Positions 24,176 to 35,941 are shown, counted from the first letter of the stretch. The stretch: DNA of 64,000 bases from Microdochium bolleyi (GCA_001566295.1 KQ964247.1:1736001-1800000); one strand, 5' to 3'. Translations and numbers: made by a program. The notes: generated by a model not told the origin, from the letters alone.

Positions 24176-27100
24176 CTACGCGACCGAAGCAACAACCATC
24201 GCCGCCACATTCTCTTCCTCACTGCGCACCGTAATCTTTGTGGTAACGCCAGACTTTGAAGAGTACGCCATCCTCACATTCGCAATAACCCTGCCGCCAT
24301 TCACCGTCTTGCCCAAAAGCTTGAGCTGGTGTGTCGTCTGGTTCACGGGGACGTCTGTACCCTCGAGGGCCTGTAGCGATAGCGCCTTGGCAAGTTGCTC
24401 CGTAGCATCTGCGAAACCGTGTTAGTCCGTAATCAAACAATTTGTCAGCATACGCGGTGAGGTGGACATACCAGCAATACTGCTCATGCTCGACAGCTGT
24501 AGTGTTTCTGAAGCCTCCTCGCCTGCAGCACCGATAGACTCCCAGAGATGGTTGAAGTTGCCCGCGTAGACGGGGATGACATAATCACTACCGGCAAGGT
24601 CGAAGTCGCCGACCTCGTACTCATCGTCGTAGCCGCTGTCCTCGGGCTCGTTGGTTGTGGGATCGATCTCCTTGGTCGTGAACTTGAGGATGTTGGTGAA
24701 GGAGCTTGTGGGCAATGAACCATCGCCGTTGACCTTCTTGAAAGCAACATAAACCTTGCCGGGTTCGTTTGTGGCGAGCTTGTCGGCTGGGATGATGAAC
24801 TCCTCCTCAAGCTCGTCCTCTTCAGCTGGCGTGGCCATAATGGAGACATTCTCCAGGACGGTAGCATCCAGAGTGTTCTTGACCTCGTACTGGAACAGAA
24901 CGTGCTCCTTGAAGATGTGCTTGACGACTGTGACGACATACTCGGTCTCAGCCTCGGTGAGCTCAATGACGGGCGAGGACTTGAGGACATTGCCGAAAGC
25001 CTTGATTTCGGGAATGGACATGAGCTCCTCGGCGACCTTGGCGGCAGCAGCGGCAGTTGAAGCTTGAGCCTCCGCGCCAGTCGCCGCAGTCTTGGTCGGG
25101 CCAGTCTTTGGTGGCTTGAGCGAGGGCGTGCTCGCGGTGAGCTTCTTGGTTCGGTCCTCAGCATCTGCTTGCTCCCGGGTGACGACAGGGATCTTGCTGA
25201 TATCAAACGGAGTGTCAAACCCGGACTTGTCATCCGCGGTGACATACATGACGAGCTCGCGCTCCAGCGATGGCAGCAGGAACATGTTTTCTGCGAAAAG
25301 GATGTTAGCTTAGTGCTCACAATGCCGAAGTCTTGCTCTCTCAATACTTGCCGTTCTTGATGAACTTGTCGCCCATGTCATCCTCCTCGTGCATGAGCCT
25401 GAGATTGAGTGCGGCACGGTCACGAACCTCGTCGTCAACATCATCCAGACATCTCGTGAGGAGAACATCAACGCTGCGCTTAACCTCAGGATCCTTCTGG
25501 CCAACACCAAACTTGGCGAGCGCAGTGACCGCAGCAGCTCTGACAATCGCATTCTCCAACACAACTCGGTTGTAGATGTAGCGGATGTACTTCGTGGGCT
25601 GAGAGGTCTTGGGTCCCTCCAAACCGAGCAGATGCAGAATGCGCACGGCCAGCTTGGTGAACTCGCAGTCCTCAATGAACTCGCAGAGGTGAGCAAGAGC
25701 CTCCTCCTTGGAATCTGGCACAAACTTGATGAGGTCAAACATGCTCTCGACAACCGCGCGCTTGAACTCGTAGCCACCCTCGTCGCGCAAGATGCCAGAC
25801 AGGAATGTCAACATGCCCGCCTGCTTGCTGGGGAACTTCAGGCAGAGCGTGCGGATGGCCTCCACGATGGTAATCTTGAACTCGTCCGTGATCTCAGACA
25901 TGAAGCCGGAGATCTGCTTCATCAGGCGATCGACACTAGCCTCATTTCCTGTCTTGAGTAGCGTGGTAATGGCGAAAGTAGCGATGGAGCGGTTGCTATT
26001 AGAGATCAGAGCTTCGATATCAGGGTTGCAGACGTTGACAGCCTGAGGCTTGAATGACGCAAACTGGTGAAGAATCCGGAGGGCGGCAAACTTCGTGACG
26101 GCACGAGGGGACGAGAGGAATAGCTGCAGAACGTGCACCGCCTGGGTGACCTCCGCGTCTGTGACGTCCCGCATGTCGCAAATCGCCTTGCAGGCCTCGA
26201 AGTTGACCATTTCGCTCTTGTGCCTCAACCAGCCATCAAGGAGCTGCATCATGGGTTTCCGAAGGGATGGGTCGACCTCAGCCAACTCGGCAGCAAGTCG
26301 GACCAGCATGACGATGGCAGCTGGGCTCTTGACGGCTCCCGGGGCACCGAACTGCTGCACCATCTTGACAAGAGCCATCCGGTCGTGGGATCTCATGAGA
26401 TATAAGAGACCGATGGCGTGGTATTGTGTCATGGTGGAGTTGTTGAGCGGCATCGAGCTGCTTGAGGACGAGAAGCCGAGGGAGAAGCCGCCACTAGACT
26501 TGCTTGAGGCCGCGGCCTCCTGCGTCTCGGACTGCCACCGCCTGACCACATCCTTGGCGATGGGGAGGAAGTGGTAGGACGAGACAAGCGCAGCTGAGGA
26601 GACAGACGGGTTCTTGTCGACAATGGCAGTCTTCATGACGCGTTCGATCGATTGTATCGTTTGGGCCTATCGTCAGCGGTATCGCGGAGGATCAGTATGG
26701 GTTTCGTCCAGGCGAAGGGAATGTCAAGGTTGTGCACTCACATCCATGATGCGGCAGAGAGCACGGATAGCGTTCGGTCGGTAGATGGCTTCCGTGCTGC
26801 CTCCGGTGTCCTTCATGATGGTGCTGGTGACCATGATGATATCCTCGGCGGAGTGGGCCAGCTCCTTGATGACAAGGTGGACCATCTGGCGAAGACTGGC
26901 ATCTTTGTTCTGGAAGAGCTTCGAGATGCCGAAGAAGAGGGTGGTTGCTTCATTCGTCGGGAAGGATTCGCCGGTGTAGAGGAGGAGGGCGATCTTTGTG
27001 AGGAGGATGCGACATCTTCGCGGCTGGATTGGGGAGCTGTTGAAAAGACGGGCTGTAAAGACGTTCGATCGTGGTTAGCCATGGACGCGGAGACGGCGTA

Positions 27101-27327
27101 GCCAATTGGGCACAGCAAAGGTGATTGCAGAGGCTGGCGGTCACGGGAGAGGGCCATCTGCAGTCGTGTAGCCTCGCGATCGTTGATGTCGGAGCGTGCT
27201 CTGGTGGTGAAGGGGGCCATCATGGGCATCTCGAGAAGGGGTCCAACCGACCTTCCTGGAAGACCTGGGTGCGGTCGACCTTGACCAGACCGAGGTCCGC
27301 GTCCTCGTCTTTCTTGCCGTAGCTCAT
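24176..27327 (-). CDS. SEC21: Coatomer subunit gamma (COPI), Sec21 orthologue
   Basis: Five exons: 27252-27327, 26742-27052, 25352-26666, 24472-25290 and 24176-24408, sum 2754 nt, 917 aa. It starts MSYGKKDEDADLG. Near-identical blocks to animal gamma-COP run throughout: PIQPRRCRILLTKI, AIVDKNPSVSSAALVSS, NRSIATFAITTLLKTGNE, HLCEFIEDCEFTKLAVRILHLLG and YIRYIYNRVVLE. These form the adaptin-like alpha-solenoid trunk (about residues 20-560). A linker rich in K, T and A follows, then the appendage domain ending VRSEEENVAAMVVASVA. Gamma-COP is part of the COPI coat for Golgi-to-ER retrograde vesicles and is essential. The third intron must use a GC donor (G|GCAAGT) to keep the frame; a GT donor four bases further would shift it. 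Confidence 0.97.
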
Positions 27328-27885
27328 GGCGGGCGAGGCGGCGGCAGCGGTGCAGGCGTGGCAGTTGGGGTGGTTGTGTCGGGTGTCGAGGGTCTCGACG
27401 GCCTGGAGTCTGGTCAGAGACGGTCAAGTCGCTTGCTACATGTATGCTGCAGGTCGTCTCCTGGCTGGTGTGGATCGTGCTAGGTGGCCGCTCAGTGGTG
27501 GGTGGGCTACGTCGCCCGCAAGGAGCGATGTTGTCCACTTTGGGAGCTCCAAGCCCGCCCTTGTCAAAGAACAACCCCACCAAGGATCAAGGGGCGCCTC
27601 TTCACGCCTTCACGAGTGCTTACTGTGGGGAGCATGCAATCCGACTTGTATCGTACCTCAACAGCATGATGCACTGCTGGGTACCTAGGTAAGTAGCCTC
27701 TACAATAATGACCTTACCGTGAATGACCTTGCTCGTAACTCCTGTGAGTTGTTGTTGGAAGTAAAAAATACCCGTGGTTCAGAGTTTATATTATGCGTGC
27801 TTACTCGTATGCATTATTTCTGATGATTGACCGCCATCACCACCACTCGGTTGTATAAGTTGTGGACTGCCTTGTTCTCCTTCAT
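27328..27885. other. Intergenic region: SEC21 upstream and kinase-like gene 3' end
   Basis: About 560 bases. It includes the SEC21 promoter and, at 27682-27691, the palindrome TACCTAGGTA also found at 21354-21363. No gene was seen. Confidence 0.4.
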
Positions 27886-28958
27886 CTATTCGCCTTCCCT
27901 CTCTGCAAAGGTATTGTTCCGCAAGGAATGCTCAAATGCCAACGAGAACCCCAACTTGCCTAATCTCTGTTTCATCACCATTCCCACTGCCCCTTCCTCG
28001 TCCTGTCTCCACTTGGCCCTCCCCCAGTCGAAATCAGACTCGTCAGGTCGACGAAACCGGCAGAGCGCGAGATCGATCATGAAGACATGATAAGTGATGG
28101 ATGACTGCTGTTTTCATCGCCTTTGTCTCCGTTGTTACCATCGTCCCCTCTGCTTCCTCTTGGGACCACCATGAAATTACTCGGCCGCACATCCGAGTTG
28201 AGAATGTCCTTGTCGCCGAGAAGGTGTACAATCTTGATGGCTTGGTCGACAATTCTCTGCCATGTAGCCCGCGGGGCATAGGTGTCGTTCAATTCAGATA
28301 GCGTGAGGCCCGAGAGGTACTCCAGCAGCAGTCCTGGAACTTGGTAGACATAACTCGACCTTGTGGTGCCGAGTGTGTCGGCAACATCACCGCGCGGTTC
28401 TGGGCTGATATCAAGAAAGACCTCCGCCAAGAGCTGAGGGAAGGATATCCCCTGGTTAACTTGCAGGACTACATACGTAGTCTTCTCAGCGTTGTACAGC
28501 CGCAGTAGCTCGTGAGCCAGGAACCCTTCATTCTCAGCGTCGTCCCAGTTCTCTTCCTCGCGCTCCTGGAATTCTGGGTCGTCCTCGAGCCTCGAGAAGA
28601 ATTCGTCAGCCTTTCCCGCTTGGACAAACTCGACGCAACACTGCTCCTTGTCGTCTGTGTGTGGGTCGATGCCGCTGTCTTTGCGGAGCTGTACGGAAAA
28701 CCCACGGTCGAAAAGTTTGAGGAATGCCACAGAAGGCAGCGGTGTACAGCCTTGTGTGGTGCAGCATGTGGTTCCGTGCGTCATGTTATGTGTTATCGTG
28801 ATGCCTGGGATGTCGACCACGAGGCCACAAGATAGTGCCCAGGGCTGTTGGAGTCTACGCACTTGGACCCGAAATCGGGACGTGTCCGAGTGGCCTGCTC
28901 GACCGGCACTCAGGTTGGTCGCCAAGTTAAGCACCTGCGAGACCTCGCACACCTCCAT
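27886..28958 (-). CDS. Kinase-like (APH/PK-fold) protein
   Basis: Modelled as two exons, 28170-28958 and 27886-28107, with a 62-nt intron (GTGGTC...CAG), giving 336 aa. Near residue 80 is VAFLKLFDRGFSVQLR, a beta-strand with the lysine expected of an ATP-binding lobe. LLLEYLSGLTLSEL resembles a hinge. ILNSDVRPSNFMV is the catalytic-loop equivalent (D and N kept), and VFMIDLALCRFRRPDES is the metal-binding DFG-like segment. This arrangement is typical of uncharacterised fungal kinase-like proteins. The last two segments sit in different frames. The weak donor gives a clean phase-0 join, but a one-base frameshift between them is equally possible, so this may be a real break. The N-terminal start at 28958 is the first ATG and is uncertain. 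Confidence 0.6.
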
Positions 28959-29440
28959 ATATTGAAACTATTGTCCGTCCCCGATAGTGGACTGTAGATT
29001 TAGAGGCTGGGTCTAGCTGATGAAGCCGTCTCTTGAGAAGTGGTGTGCGAACCTGGCTTTGATGTGTTTGCTTGTGTGATGGTGTTCGGGCGAACCTTGA
29101 GCAACACGTGCCTTGAGCGATGGAAAATTGCAATTATTGCGATTGGGGAGTCATGGGGCATAGAAGTGAGGTATTTGCAGGCTGCGTCGCTTGTTTCACG
29201 GCTTGGGTAGACATGTGATGCCAAGAGAATGTACTTACAACATTCGCTTCGTGCATACAACTTCAAGACTATAGATGACATACCGCGGACGGAATGCATT
29301 TTAACAGGCAAGGATGGCGAGAGAAGCGATCAGTAGTCTATCATTTGCCTCGTGGGAACGTCCATCAAGGTTCACTCATTAGGCATACACCACTGCCAGC
29401 AACCCTCCTTGAATCTGATATTCGCAACGTTTCCTTTGCC
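28959..29440. other. Intergenic region
   Basis: About 480 bases between the kinase-like gene and the TRM44 stop, both on the minus strand. It probably holds the promoter of the former and the terminator of the latter. No coding potential was seen. Confidence 0.4.
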
Positions 29441-30961
29441 TCAGTGCCCACGAGGCGCAGTTGCAGCGAGCTGCATGACATTTTCAAGGTAGCCAGCAGT
29501 CCCGCCATATTTCGCTACCAGGGCGTCCAAGTCTACCGCCTCGTGCGCCACGATCCTGGTCCTGCCTACAAGTCCGGTATTTCTCGTGCTCGGTATTCTC
29601 AACATCTCCTTCTCGATCTTCCATCCACACTCTGTGCCGATCTCTATCACCCAATCGACTAGGGACGAATATGCCGACGAGGACTTGCCCTTGCCCTTCG
29701 GAGGCGGCGCCCGGAATTTTGCTCCCGATAGAGCGTGACTGCAGCAAGGTATCATGATGAAGGGACATTTGGATATTGTCGCCAGTATCGGTGTCCAGGG
29801 TGTGAGCTCATCAGCATGATTTGAGATGATGAATGTGCCTTCGGGAAAGCGTCCGTCGTGGAGGATGTCATTGTTCTCTTGAGCGCCCGAGCCGTCTGGC
29901 AACTCTTGGTCGAGCTGCTCTGATGTCGCCCTTGAGCTATTGCTGATGATGGAAGGCAGAAGCACCCGTTGTTGCAAGACAGGCTGCCCTGCCAAAAGCT
30001 CGCCCTCCTTGCCCTGCTCCTGGTAGGCGTCCCAAGACTTTCGCTTTCGGGCATCAAACCCCCAGCCGGCATAGCCTTCCTGCCGCAGGATGTACAAGAG
30101 CAGGCCATTGCCGCAGCCTATGTCAACAAATCCTGGGAACTTTGAGGCCCCATATATCTGAGCCCAGAGTTCGATCAGGAACGCGGCTATACTCAGGTCC
30201 TCGAAGACGTGCTTGTCCGGGTCCGTCACTTCGGCCCAGCTCTCAATCAGTGGGCGAGCGTACTTTTCTTTGAGTCGTGCGTAGGTGTTCTGGACTGTGA
30301 CCTGGGGCACGATTGTGTCGTGCTGAACACGTTTGACGTAGCCAGCTAGTGTCCCCAGGCCGTGCTTGTGTAATGTTGACAGCAGGTTCAAGGCAGTCCT
30401 TTGCATCTTTAACTCCATCTCTACGTCTTTGAACATGTCGTAGTGTATGGAGATCTTGCCGCGTTGAGATGAGACGTTCCATTCGTGGTAGAAAGCTAAT
30501 GCTTTGACCTGGGGGTGGTAGAACGGCATTTCTGTGGGAGCATCTACATGGGGCTTGTACACAACCACGGATTTGACATCCTCACTTGTATCATGAGAAC
30601 GATACTCCAGGCACGTCTGATCCAGAGGCCGATCCCTGAGTGTGTTTCTTGGGATGAGCCTTCTGATTAGCACGCCAAGAATATCGTATCCCTGAAGTTG
30701 CACAACACGAGGCTGTGGGCACTCCTTGCTGCTGCTGTCAACGTCTAGCTCATGGCCGCTTGTTTCCATCAGTATGTCCGCTCGGAACAGCCACGAGGAG
30801 TTCAAGTTTGGGTTCCGGATGGTGTTCCTCATGACTTGGAAGAAGACTTTGTCGTCAAAAGGGCATTCGTGTTCATATAGTGGCACCCAGGTCTCACCAG
30901 ACACGTCGCGGAGCAGACTTGGGGAATCCGGCGGGAGCTCGGTCGGTTCGAACGGAGCCAT
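29441..30961 (-). CDS. TRM44: tRNA(Ser) (uracil-O2'-)-methyltransferase Trm44
   Basis: A single uninterrupted exon of 506 aa. The S-adenosylmethionine-binding motif VDIGCGNGLLLYIL is at about residues 279-292. It is followed by EGYAGWGFDARKRKSWDAY, the family-specific block of Trm44. Downstream are FIISNHADELTPW and FIMIPCCSHALSG, a motif-IV/V region typical of this family. Trm44 makes 2'-O-methyluridine at position 44 of serine tRNAs in the cytosol. The N-terminal half contains the conserved ILGVLIRRLIPRNTLRD and a tyrosine-rich segment seen in fungal homologues. ATG 30961 is the first in-frame ATG. The next gene to the right is eIF1 on the opposite strand, divergent, with about 800 bases between them. 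Confidence 0.93.
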   Translation of the reverse strand: MAPFEPTELPPDSPSLLRDVSGETWVPLYEHECPFDDKVFFQVMRNTIRNPNLNSSWLFRADILMETSGHELDVDSSSKECPQPRVVQLQGYDILGVLIRRLIPRNTLRDRPLDQTCLEYRSHDTSEDVKSVVVYKPHVDAPTEMPFYHPQVKALAFYHEWNVSSQRGKISIHYDMFKDVEMELKMQRTALNLLSTLHKHGLGTLAGYVKRVQHDTIVPQVTVQNTYARLKEKYARPLIESWAEVTDPDKHVFEDLSIAAFLIELWAQIYGASKFPGFVDIGCGNGLLLYILRQEGYAGWGFDARKRKSWDAYQEQGKEGELLAGQPVLQQRVLLPSIISNSSRATSEQLDQELPDGSGAQENNDILHDGRFPEGTFIISNHADELTPWTPILATISKCPFIMIPCCSHALSGAKFRAPPPKGKGKSSSAYSSLVDWVIEIGTECGWKIEKEMLRIPSTRNTGLVGRTRIVAHEAVDLDALVAKYGGTAGYLENVMQLAATAPRGH

Positions 30962-31756
30962 GGTGAGACTATCCTTTGTGTTGACTCGTTGACGTTTAAA
31001 TTGAATGTGTCGAGATGATGAAGACTGTTCAACTAACGAATGTGCTGGAGTTTTAGCACGTGTGGAGTCCTGTCAGTCATGGAGTAACAGGTTGACACTC
31101 CCGCAGTGGCTCGGAGTTTTTCAGGGTCTGCTCGAGCTGGGCACTTCGCTTGGAAAACGATCGTAGACTCGTAGCGGAGCCACAACAGGCATGGTACTTG
31201 TCAGATCGGCTCGTTTCTGCGGGAGAAGCAAGTTGCTGCCCATTGTTGAAGTTTTGCCGTTGTCTGTCAGTTGGGGGCTCGACGCAACTTTGCCTTAGCT
31301 GCACCCTCCAGCCGAGCAGCGTAGCGCACGCTTGTGTGATCCGGAAGGCGACTCAAGGTACGTAGAGTCTACATGCCTTTTGTGTGGGGTGCCCACAGTA
31401 GAGTAGGTATCGTTCTTCACAGGCTCCCCATCGCGCACGGGCCTCCGGCATTCGCGAGCAAGAGGCAGGCGCTGGCTTCACTATTGGTGGTGACTGACAC
31501 TGCTGGCCGGTCACTGGCTGTCTTTGCCCCTCCATCCACTTCTCTTTGGCCACCCCTCAGTGCGTTCATCTTCTCTCCTTTCCTCCTCCATACTCAGTTC
31601 CAAGCCACGCATCACCCCAGACGACCACACGTCCACGACACAACCCGCCCGATTCCACAGCCTCCCGAAGCGAGACAACTCTACAGTCGTCGGTCGCACT
31701 CCTCCCAGGCCCTCAACAAGACCCTTTTCCCCAAGTCCCCCGGAAAACTCGAGTTT
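30962..31756. promoter_or_regulatory. Divergent promoter region of TRM44 and eIF1
   Basis: About 795 bases between two divergently transcribed genes. The part next to the eIF1 ATG (31500-31750) is strongly C/T- and CCA-rich, like promoters and leaders of highly expressed fungal translation genes. No gene was seen. Confidence 0.45.
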
Positions 31757-32470
31757 ATGTCAATCGAAAACCTCAAGTCGTACGGTAAGCCACCCCCGAC
31801 GGTTCTCGACACACCAGAGAGTCACTATTTGTGGGCGCCCATCGGTCGTGGTCGTGAACCTTTGCTCGCTGGATCAGTAGCCGTTGCTGGGGACAAATAC
31901 GCATTCTGGTCGACGCGCGACGGCCCGAACCGCGGCTCGGTTACCGCCATATCATCGCATGCAGACTTCTGAGTGGACCTTGGCTGACCTTTGACTCGCA
32001 ACAGACCCCTTCGCCGAAGCCGACGAAGACACAGGCGAGGCCAAGCAGACACAGGATTACATCCATATTCGTATCCAGCGTACGTCAACTTCCGTCTGAT
32101 CGCGTGCCAAACTCGGCACAAACCACATCAATCCGGACTCGCTAGCTAACTGACGAGTGCAGAGCGCAATGGCCGTAAGACCTTGACTACAGTCCAGGGA
32201 CTGCCCAAGAAGTTCGATCAGAAGAAGATCCTCAAGGTCATCAAGAAGCAGTTTGGTATGTCTTACCGCCTTTTATCACCCCAGCCAAACAATGTCAGCC
32301 GCGAGACTAACCAAAACACAGCTTGCAATGGCACGATCGTGACGGACACCACCATGGGCGAGGTTATCCAGCTCCAGGGTGACCAGCGCAAGGATGTCCA
32401 GGAATTCCTTATTGACAAGAAGGAAGGCCTCGGTCTCGACTCTAAGACTATCAAGGTCCACGGTTTCTAA
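31757..32470 (+). CDS. SUI1: Translation initiation factor eIF1 (SUI1)
   Basis: Four exons: 31757-31784, 32005-32079, 32163-32255 and 32322-32470, sum 345 nt, 114 aa. Start MSIENLKSYDPFAEADED, then IHIRIQQRNGRKTLTTVQGLP, KKFDQKKILKVIKKQFACNGTI and GEVIQLQGDQRKDVQEFL, ending in IKVHGF. This is the complete SUI1 fold with the basic NGRKTLTT surface that binds the 40S subunit. eIF1 enforces start-codon selection in the 43S complex. The first exon has only 28 nt and ends one base into the tenth codon. Length matches the family (about 110 aa). Confidence 0.97.
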
Positions 32471-33126
32471 ATGAGCCGCGTCCATGTCTCGACCAAACAA
32501 TCAGCCGCAGGTGCAAGGCCCTTGTCATGCCAGCCGCAATCCGCACGTCGATGGAGGTCTACTCCTGGAGCAGTGTCCGGCGGTGGTGGACGATACTGTA
32601 GACGAGCTACACGCTGGGCCGGCCCTCGAGAGACTCGAGGGGTAGGCGTCTGGTTGCGAACGGTCGAGTCATGATACCCCTTGTTTGCCAACAGTCAACG
32701 AACTACCAAGCAAACTATGCAGAGCCAGAATACGGCACCGATGTGCCCGACTTGCACTATAGTTGTGTCAATATACCTTGACTGCCTTGAAAACCAGTAT
32801 CGGATCTTTGTACAGAACGCATGAGCCTTGTACGGAGACTGGCATATGACTGCGTTGCCTTTCTTCAACGTGACCGTCTGCACCGTGACGCGCAAAGAGT
32901 CGTCCCCGTCAAGAACATGACCGCTCTTCATTGGCTACAGCTTCGAAGCTGTTGGCTCAGAAGGTGTTGGGACATGCAATACTTGGCGAACCTCGAGTTG
33001 TCCAAAGGTTGCATCACTCGGTCACCGCGAAGGCATAGAATTCGGCATGCTGCCCCGTCATGGCAAGGTCCGAGAATTCAATACTGTTCTGTTTTATATG
33101 ATTCATTTCTCATGCAGGAGATGACA
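32471..33126. other. Intergenic region between convergent genes
   Basis: About 650 bases holding the 3' ends of eIF1 (+) and EOS1 (-). No coding potential was seen. Confidence 0.4.
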
Positions 33127-34162
33127 TCAGGTGCCCAATTTCGCCGCTATCCTGTCCTCCCACGTGACTCCCAGTATCTTGACAACCAGGCTGCCCAGTA
33201 ACTCTGTAGCACGCCTCGCCGCCACGAGGAGCGGGATGTCCGGGTAGTCGTCACGGGGCCTGGTGTAGTGGCTGTGCCCCAGGAGGGCGAGCATGCTGAT
33301 GAGGCTGGAAACGCTGAACACGCGAATGCTGAGCCTGGTCTCCTTGCGGATGCTGATCTTGCGCTGGGTGATGGCGTAGCAGGCCGTCAGGGCCGCCGAG
33401 ATGCCGATCCAAGCGGGCAGGAGCATGCTAGGCGACTTGGACGCGCCCGCGAGGTAGATGGCCGACGAGGTCAGGTAGGTGAAGATGCAGTCGATGGTGA
33501 AGAGCCGGACGATGGTGGCCTCGGGGGTATAGTTGAGCAGCCAGCGCGACATGAGGCAGTCGGTAAAGAAGAAGGATAGGTAGGCAGAGGCCCAGCACTA
33601 GAATACAGCAAAAGAGCAGGCAGGGTCAGTTTCTCTGTTTTGTCTCTCTTTGTTGTGTAGTTCTCCATGGGAGGATGCGTACCCAGACGAAGACGAGCGA
33701 ACTCTCGATCAGGCGGAGCGATGTGCCCGAATCGGCCTGCAGGTCGGCCAGCTTGGGCGCCGAGGGGTCAGAGAAGTCGACGAGCTCGGTGATGAGGAAC
33801 CGCAGCGCCAGGCGCGCCCCCCACCACAGCGAGGGCCCTATCGTGAGGAGGCGGCAGGCGGAGAGCAGAGGGTGCCATCGCCTAGGCACGCCGAGGGCTG
33901 CGGCAACGCGGGGCTTCAGGAAGGACACGCCGACGACGGGTCTGCTGTCATCGCCGCTGTTGCCGACGGCATATGCTGTGCTCGACGATGGGAGGAGTAC
34001 GGGTCGGTCGTGGCCCGCGCTGCCCGGGTCCGCCTTTGGAGTTGTCGCGTGCGTGGTGGATGTGGAGGTTGCTTGAGCAGCTACGGCTGCCGTCTGGCGG
34101 GCGGTGGCATGGGCATGGGCGTGGGCATTGGGCGCAGGAGTCGTCGCAACCTGCTTGGCCAT
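33127..34162 (-). CDS. EOS1: N-glycosylation protein Eos1
   Basis: Two exons, 33683-34162 and 33127-33597, joined in phase 0 through a GTACGC...TAG intron at 33598-33682, giving 316 aa. After an S/T/A- and HA-repeat-rich N-terminus comes ALGVPRRWHPLLSACRLLTIGPSLWWG. The junction then gives VFVWCWASAYLSFFFTDCLMSRWLLNYTPEATIVRLF, a characteristic Eos1 block, and AITQRKISIRKETRLSIRVFSVSSLISMLALL. About four membrane segments are visible. In yeast, Eos1 is an ER membrane protein linked to N-glycosylation and oxidative-stress tolerance. ATG 34162 is chosen. An S/P-rich open frame immediately upstream (34081-34671, another frame) could contain an extra 5' exon, but I see no convincing splice. Confidence 0.85.
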
Positions 34163-35013
34163 CGAGAGGCCGTGGAAAGGCCCGTTGGGTCGCCCTCGAC
34201 TCTTTCAACCTCGGAAGGTCGGTGTGTTGTTTGCAATTGCCTGCTGGCGGTTGGCGGCCCGCAGAATGAGGAGTCCCCCGGCGGACTGTTGCTTGAGGGA
34301 GACGGGGGAGAGCTGGTGGCCGCCTGGGCTGCCCGGGGGCGCACAGCAGGATTGGCAAGCTGTGCAATCACGAATTTGGCGAGAGCATTACGGCAGGGGC
34401 CTGGCGGAGGGGACGGCCACGCAAGCGAGACATGGGGACGTGGTCGATAAGGCAGGTGAGGGCGTGCCGTCTTCCAAGGTTGGTTGGAAGCAGTCGACGT
34501 TGCATCGTTGGCGATACCCAGGTTGGCTGGAGGCTTCCCTCTCAGCGGCGGCCAATGCCAGAGTTCCGGCTCTGGATCAGCCTCCAGTCGATCTGTCCCT
34601 GACGCTAACGTCAAGGCCGTGTCGAGCTCGATGGGTATCCCTGATCCTCTCCTCTGGGTGGCCAGCGGCAACGATGAGCCAGTGAGGGCGTCGTTCTCGA
34701 CGTAATCTCACATTATCACCATCTGTGTCAAAGTTCCCTCCTTGAGCAAGACAGCAAACGTACGTCATGTTCAACTGTCCGAATCATTCATGATTGTCAC
34801 TTTCAGGGCCGCTCTCGAAATCAATACACCCCACGCCACATGCAAAGGGTCTTGGTCTGTGCAGGGTAGGCTGGGGCACTGTTGCCGGCCCGCTGGAAAC
34901 TTTTGGTGACGCTTTGGCAGCTCTACGATGCACCGTGTAGACATCTCTTGCGCCTTGTTGCCGACCAAACTTCGACCTCACCACTGCCGCCGTGGTTGCC
35001 GTTGCTTTGAGCC
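34163..35013. promoter_or_regulatory. Divergent promoter region of EOS1 and the mL45/Mba1-type gene
   Basis: About 850 bases. GC-rich open frames occur on both strands, overlap one another and carry no recognised motif. An additional 5' exon of EOS1 cannot be excluded. Confidence 0.35.
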
Positions 35014-35941
35014 ATGGCCGAGCTCATGCGCCTCTCGCGGCCCTGGCTGCAAGCCTCGCTCCGGGCGCCCACCCTCGCCCGCAGCTTCACGACGACTACC
35101 AGCGCTCGTGCCGCCAAGCCGAAGGCGAGTCGGGACCAGATGGCAATGATGAAGCAGCCTACCTTCCTCGTGCCTGGTGAGTCCTTGTAGAGCTCCAATG
35201 CCTCCCTCAATGGCCCTCCCGCTGACCAGCTCGTTCCTCCCTTCCTCTCTAGGCACTCTCGTCACCCCTCCCCTCCGAGACTTCCCCAAGTCACCACGGG
35301 ACTTCTTCCACTTCCTCTGGGTCATCTTCAAGACTCGGCTGGCCACGACCGGCGCCAACGTCGGCGCAAAGATCATGTCCCGCGACGGCTTCTGGGGCAA
35401 GACCAAGCTCAACCTCGGCCGCTCGCAGGCCGTCCCCACCGCCAAGGCTTTGCACGTCCAGATGTCCGAGGCTGTCGCGGCCGGCGACGCTGAGACCCTG
35501 CGCACGATATGCTACCCGGAGCTCGCGGAGCGGCTGATCGGCCAGATCCAACGCCGGCCCCGCGGGATCCGGTACGAATGGCAGCTCGCAAAGTATAACA
35601 GCACCGTCTCCTTCCCCAGGCTCGCCGACTTCCGCGCCGTCACCATGCCCGCGGCCGCCGGCGGGCAGAACCAGCTCGTTAAGCAGGCCGTCGTCAGCAT
35701 CGCGAGCACGCAGACCATCGCACGGTACGACGACAACAACGCCGGGCAGCTCGTGCCGGGAAGCCAGCGCACGCTCGAGCTCATCGAGCACGTCGTCCTG
35801 CAGTCTAACGTCAACATGGCCACGTGGATTGCGACCCCGTGGAAGATCTGGGGCACGATCAGCCATTCTACGTACCAGGACTACCTGGACGAGCAGGAGG
35901 GTGTTCTTACGCTCCAGAAGAGGAATGCCAAGCCTAGGTAG
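35014..35941 (+). CDS. Mitochondrial mL45/Mba1-type (Tim44-like) ribosome-associated protein
   Basis: Two exons, 35014-35176 and 35253-35941, 283 aa. The N-terminus (MAELMRLSRPWLQASLRAPTLARSF) is rich in R, L, S and A and is a mitochondrial presequence. The region from about residue 100 (KTKLNLGRSQAVPTAKALHVQMSEAVAAGDAETLRTICYPELAERL) to about 260 has the Tim44-like fold used by bacterial-type L45 and yeast Mba1. LVTPPLRDFPKSPRDF is a conserved fungal segment. These proteins anchor the mitochondrial ribosome to the inner membrane and help membrane insertion of nascent chains. The start is the only ATG giving a presequence. Whether it is a ribosomal subunit or a receptor cannot be decided from sequence. 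Confidence 0.8.

Noticed and set aside
34081..34671. 196-aa S/P-rich open frame upstream of EOS1
   Set aside because: It could be an extra EOS1 exon, but no convincing splice joins it and ATG 34162 gives a good start.
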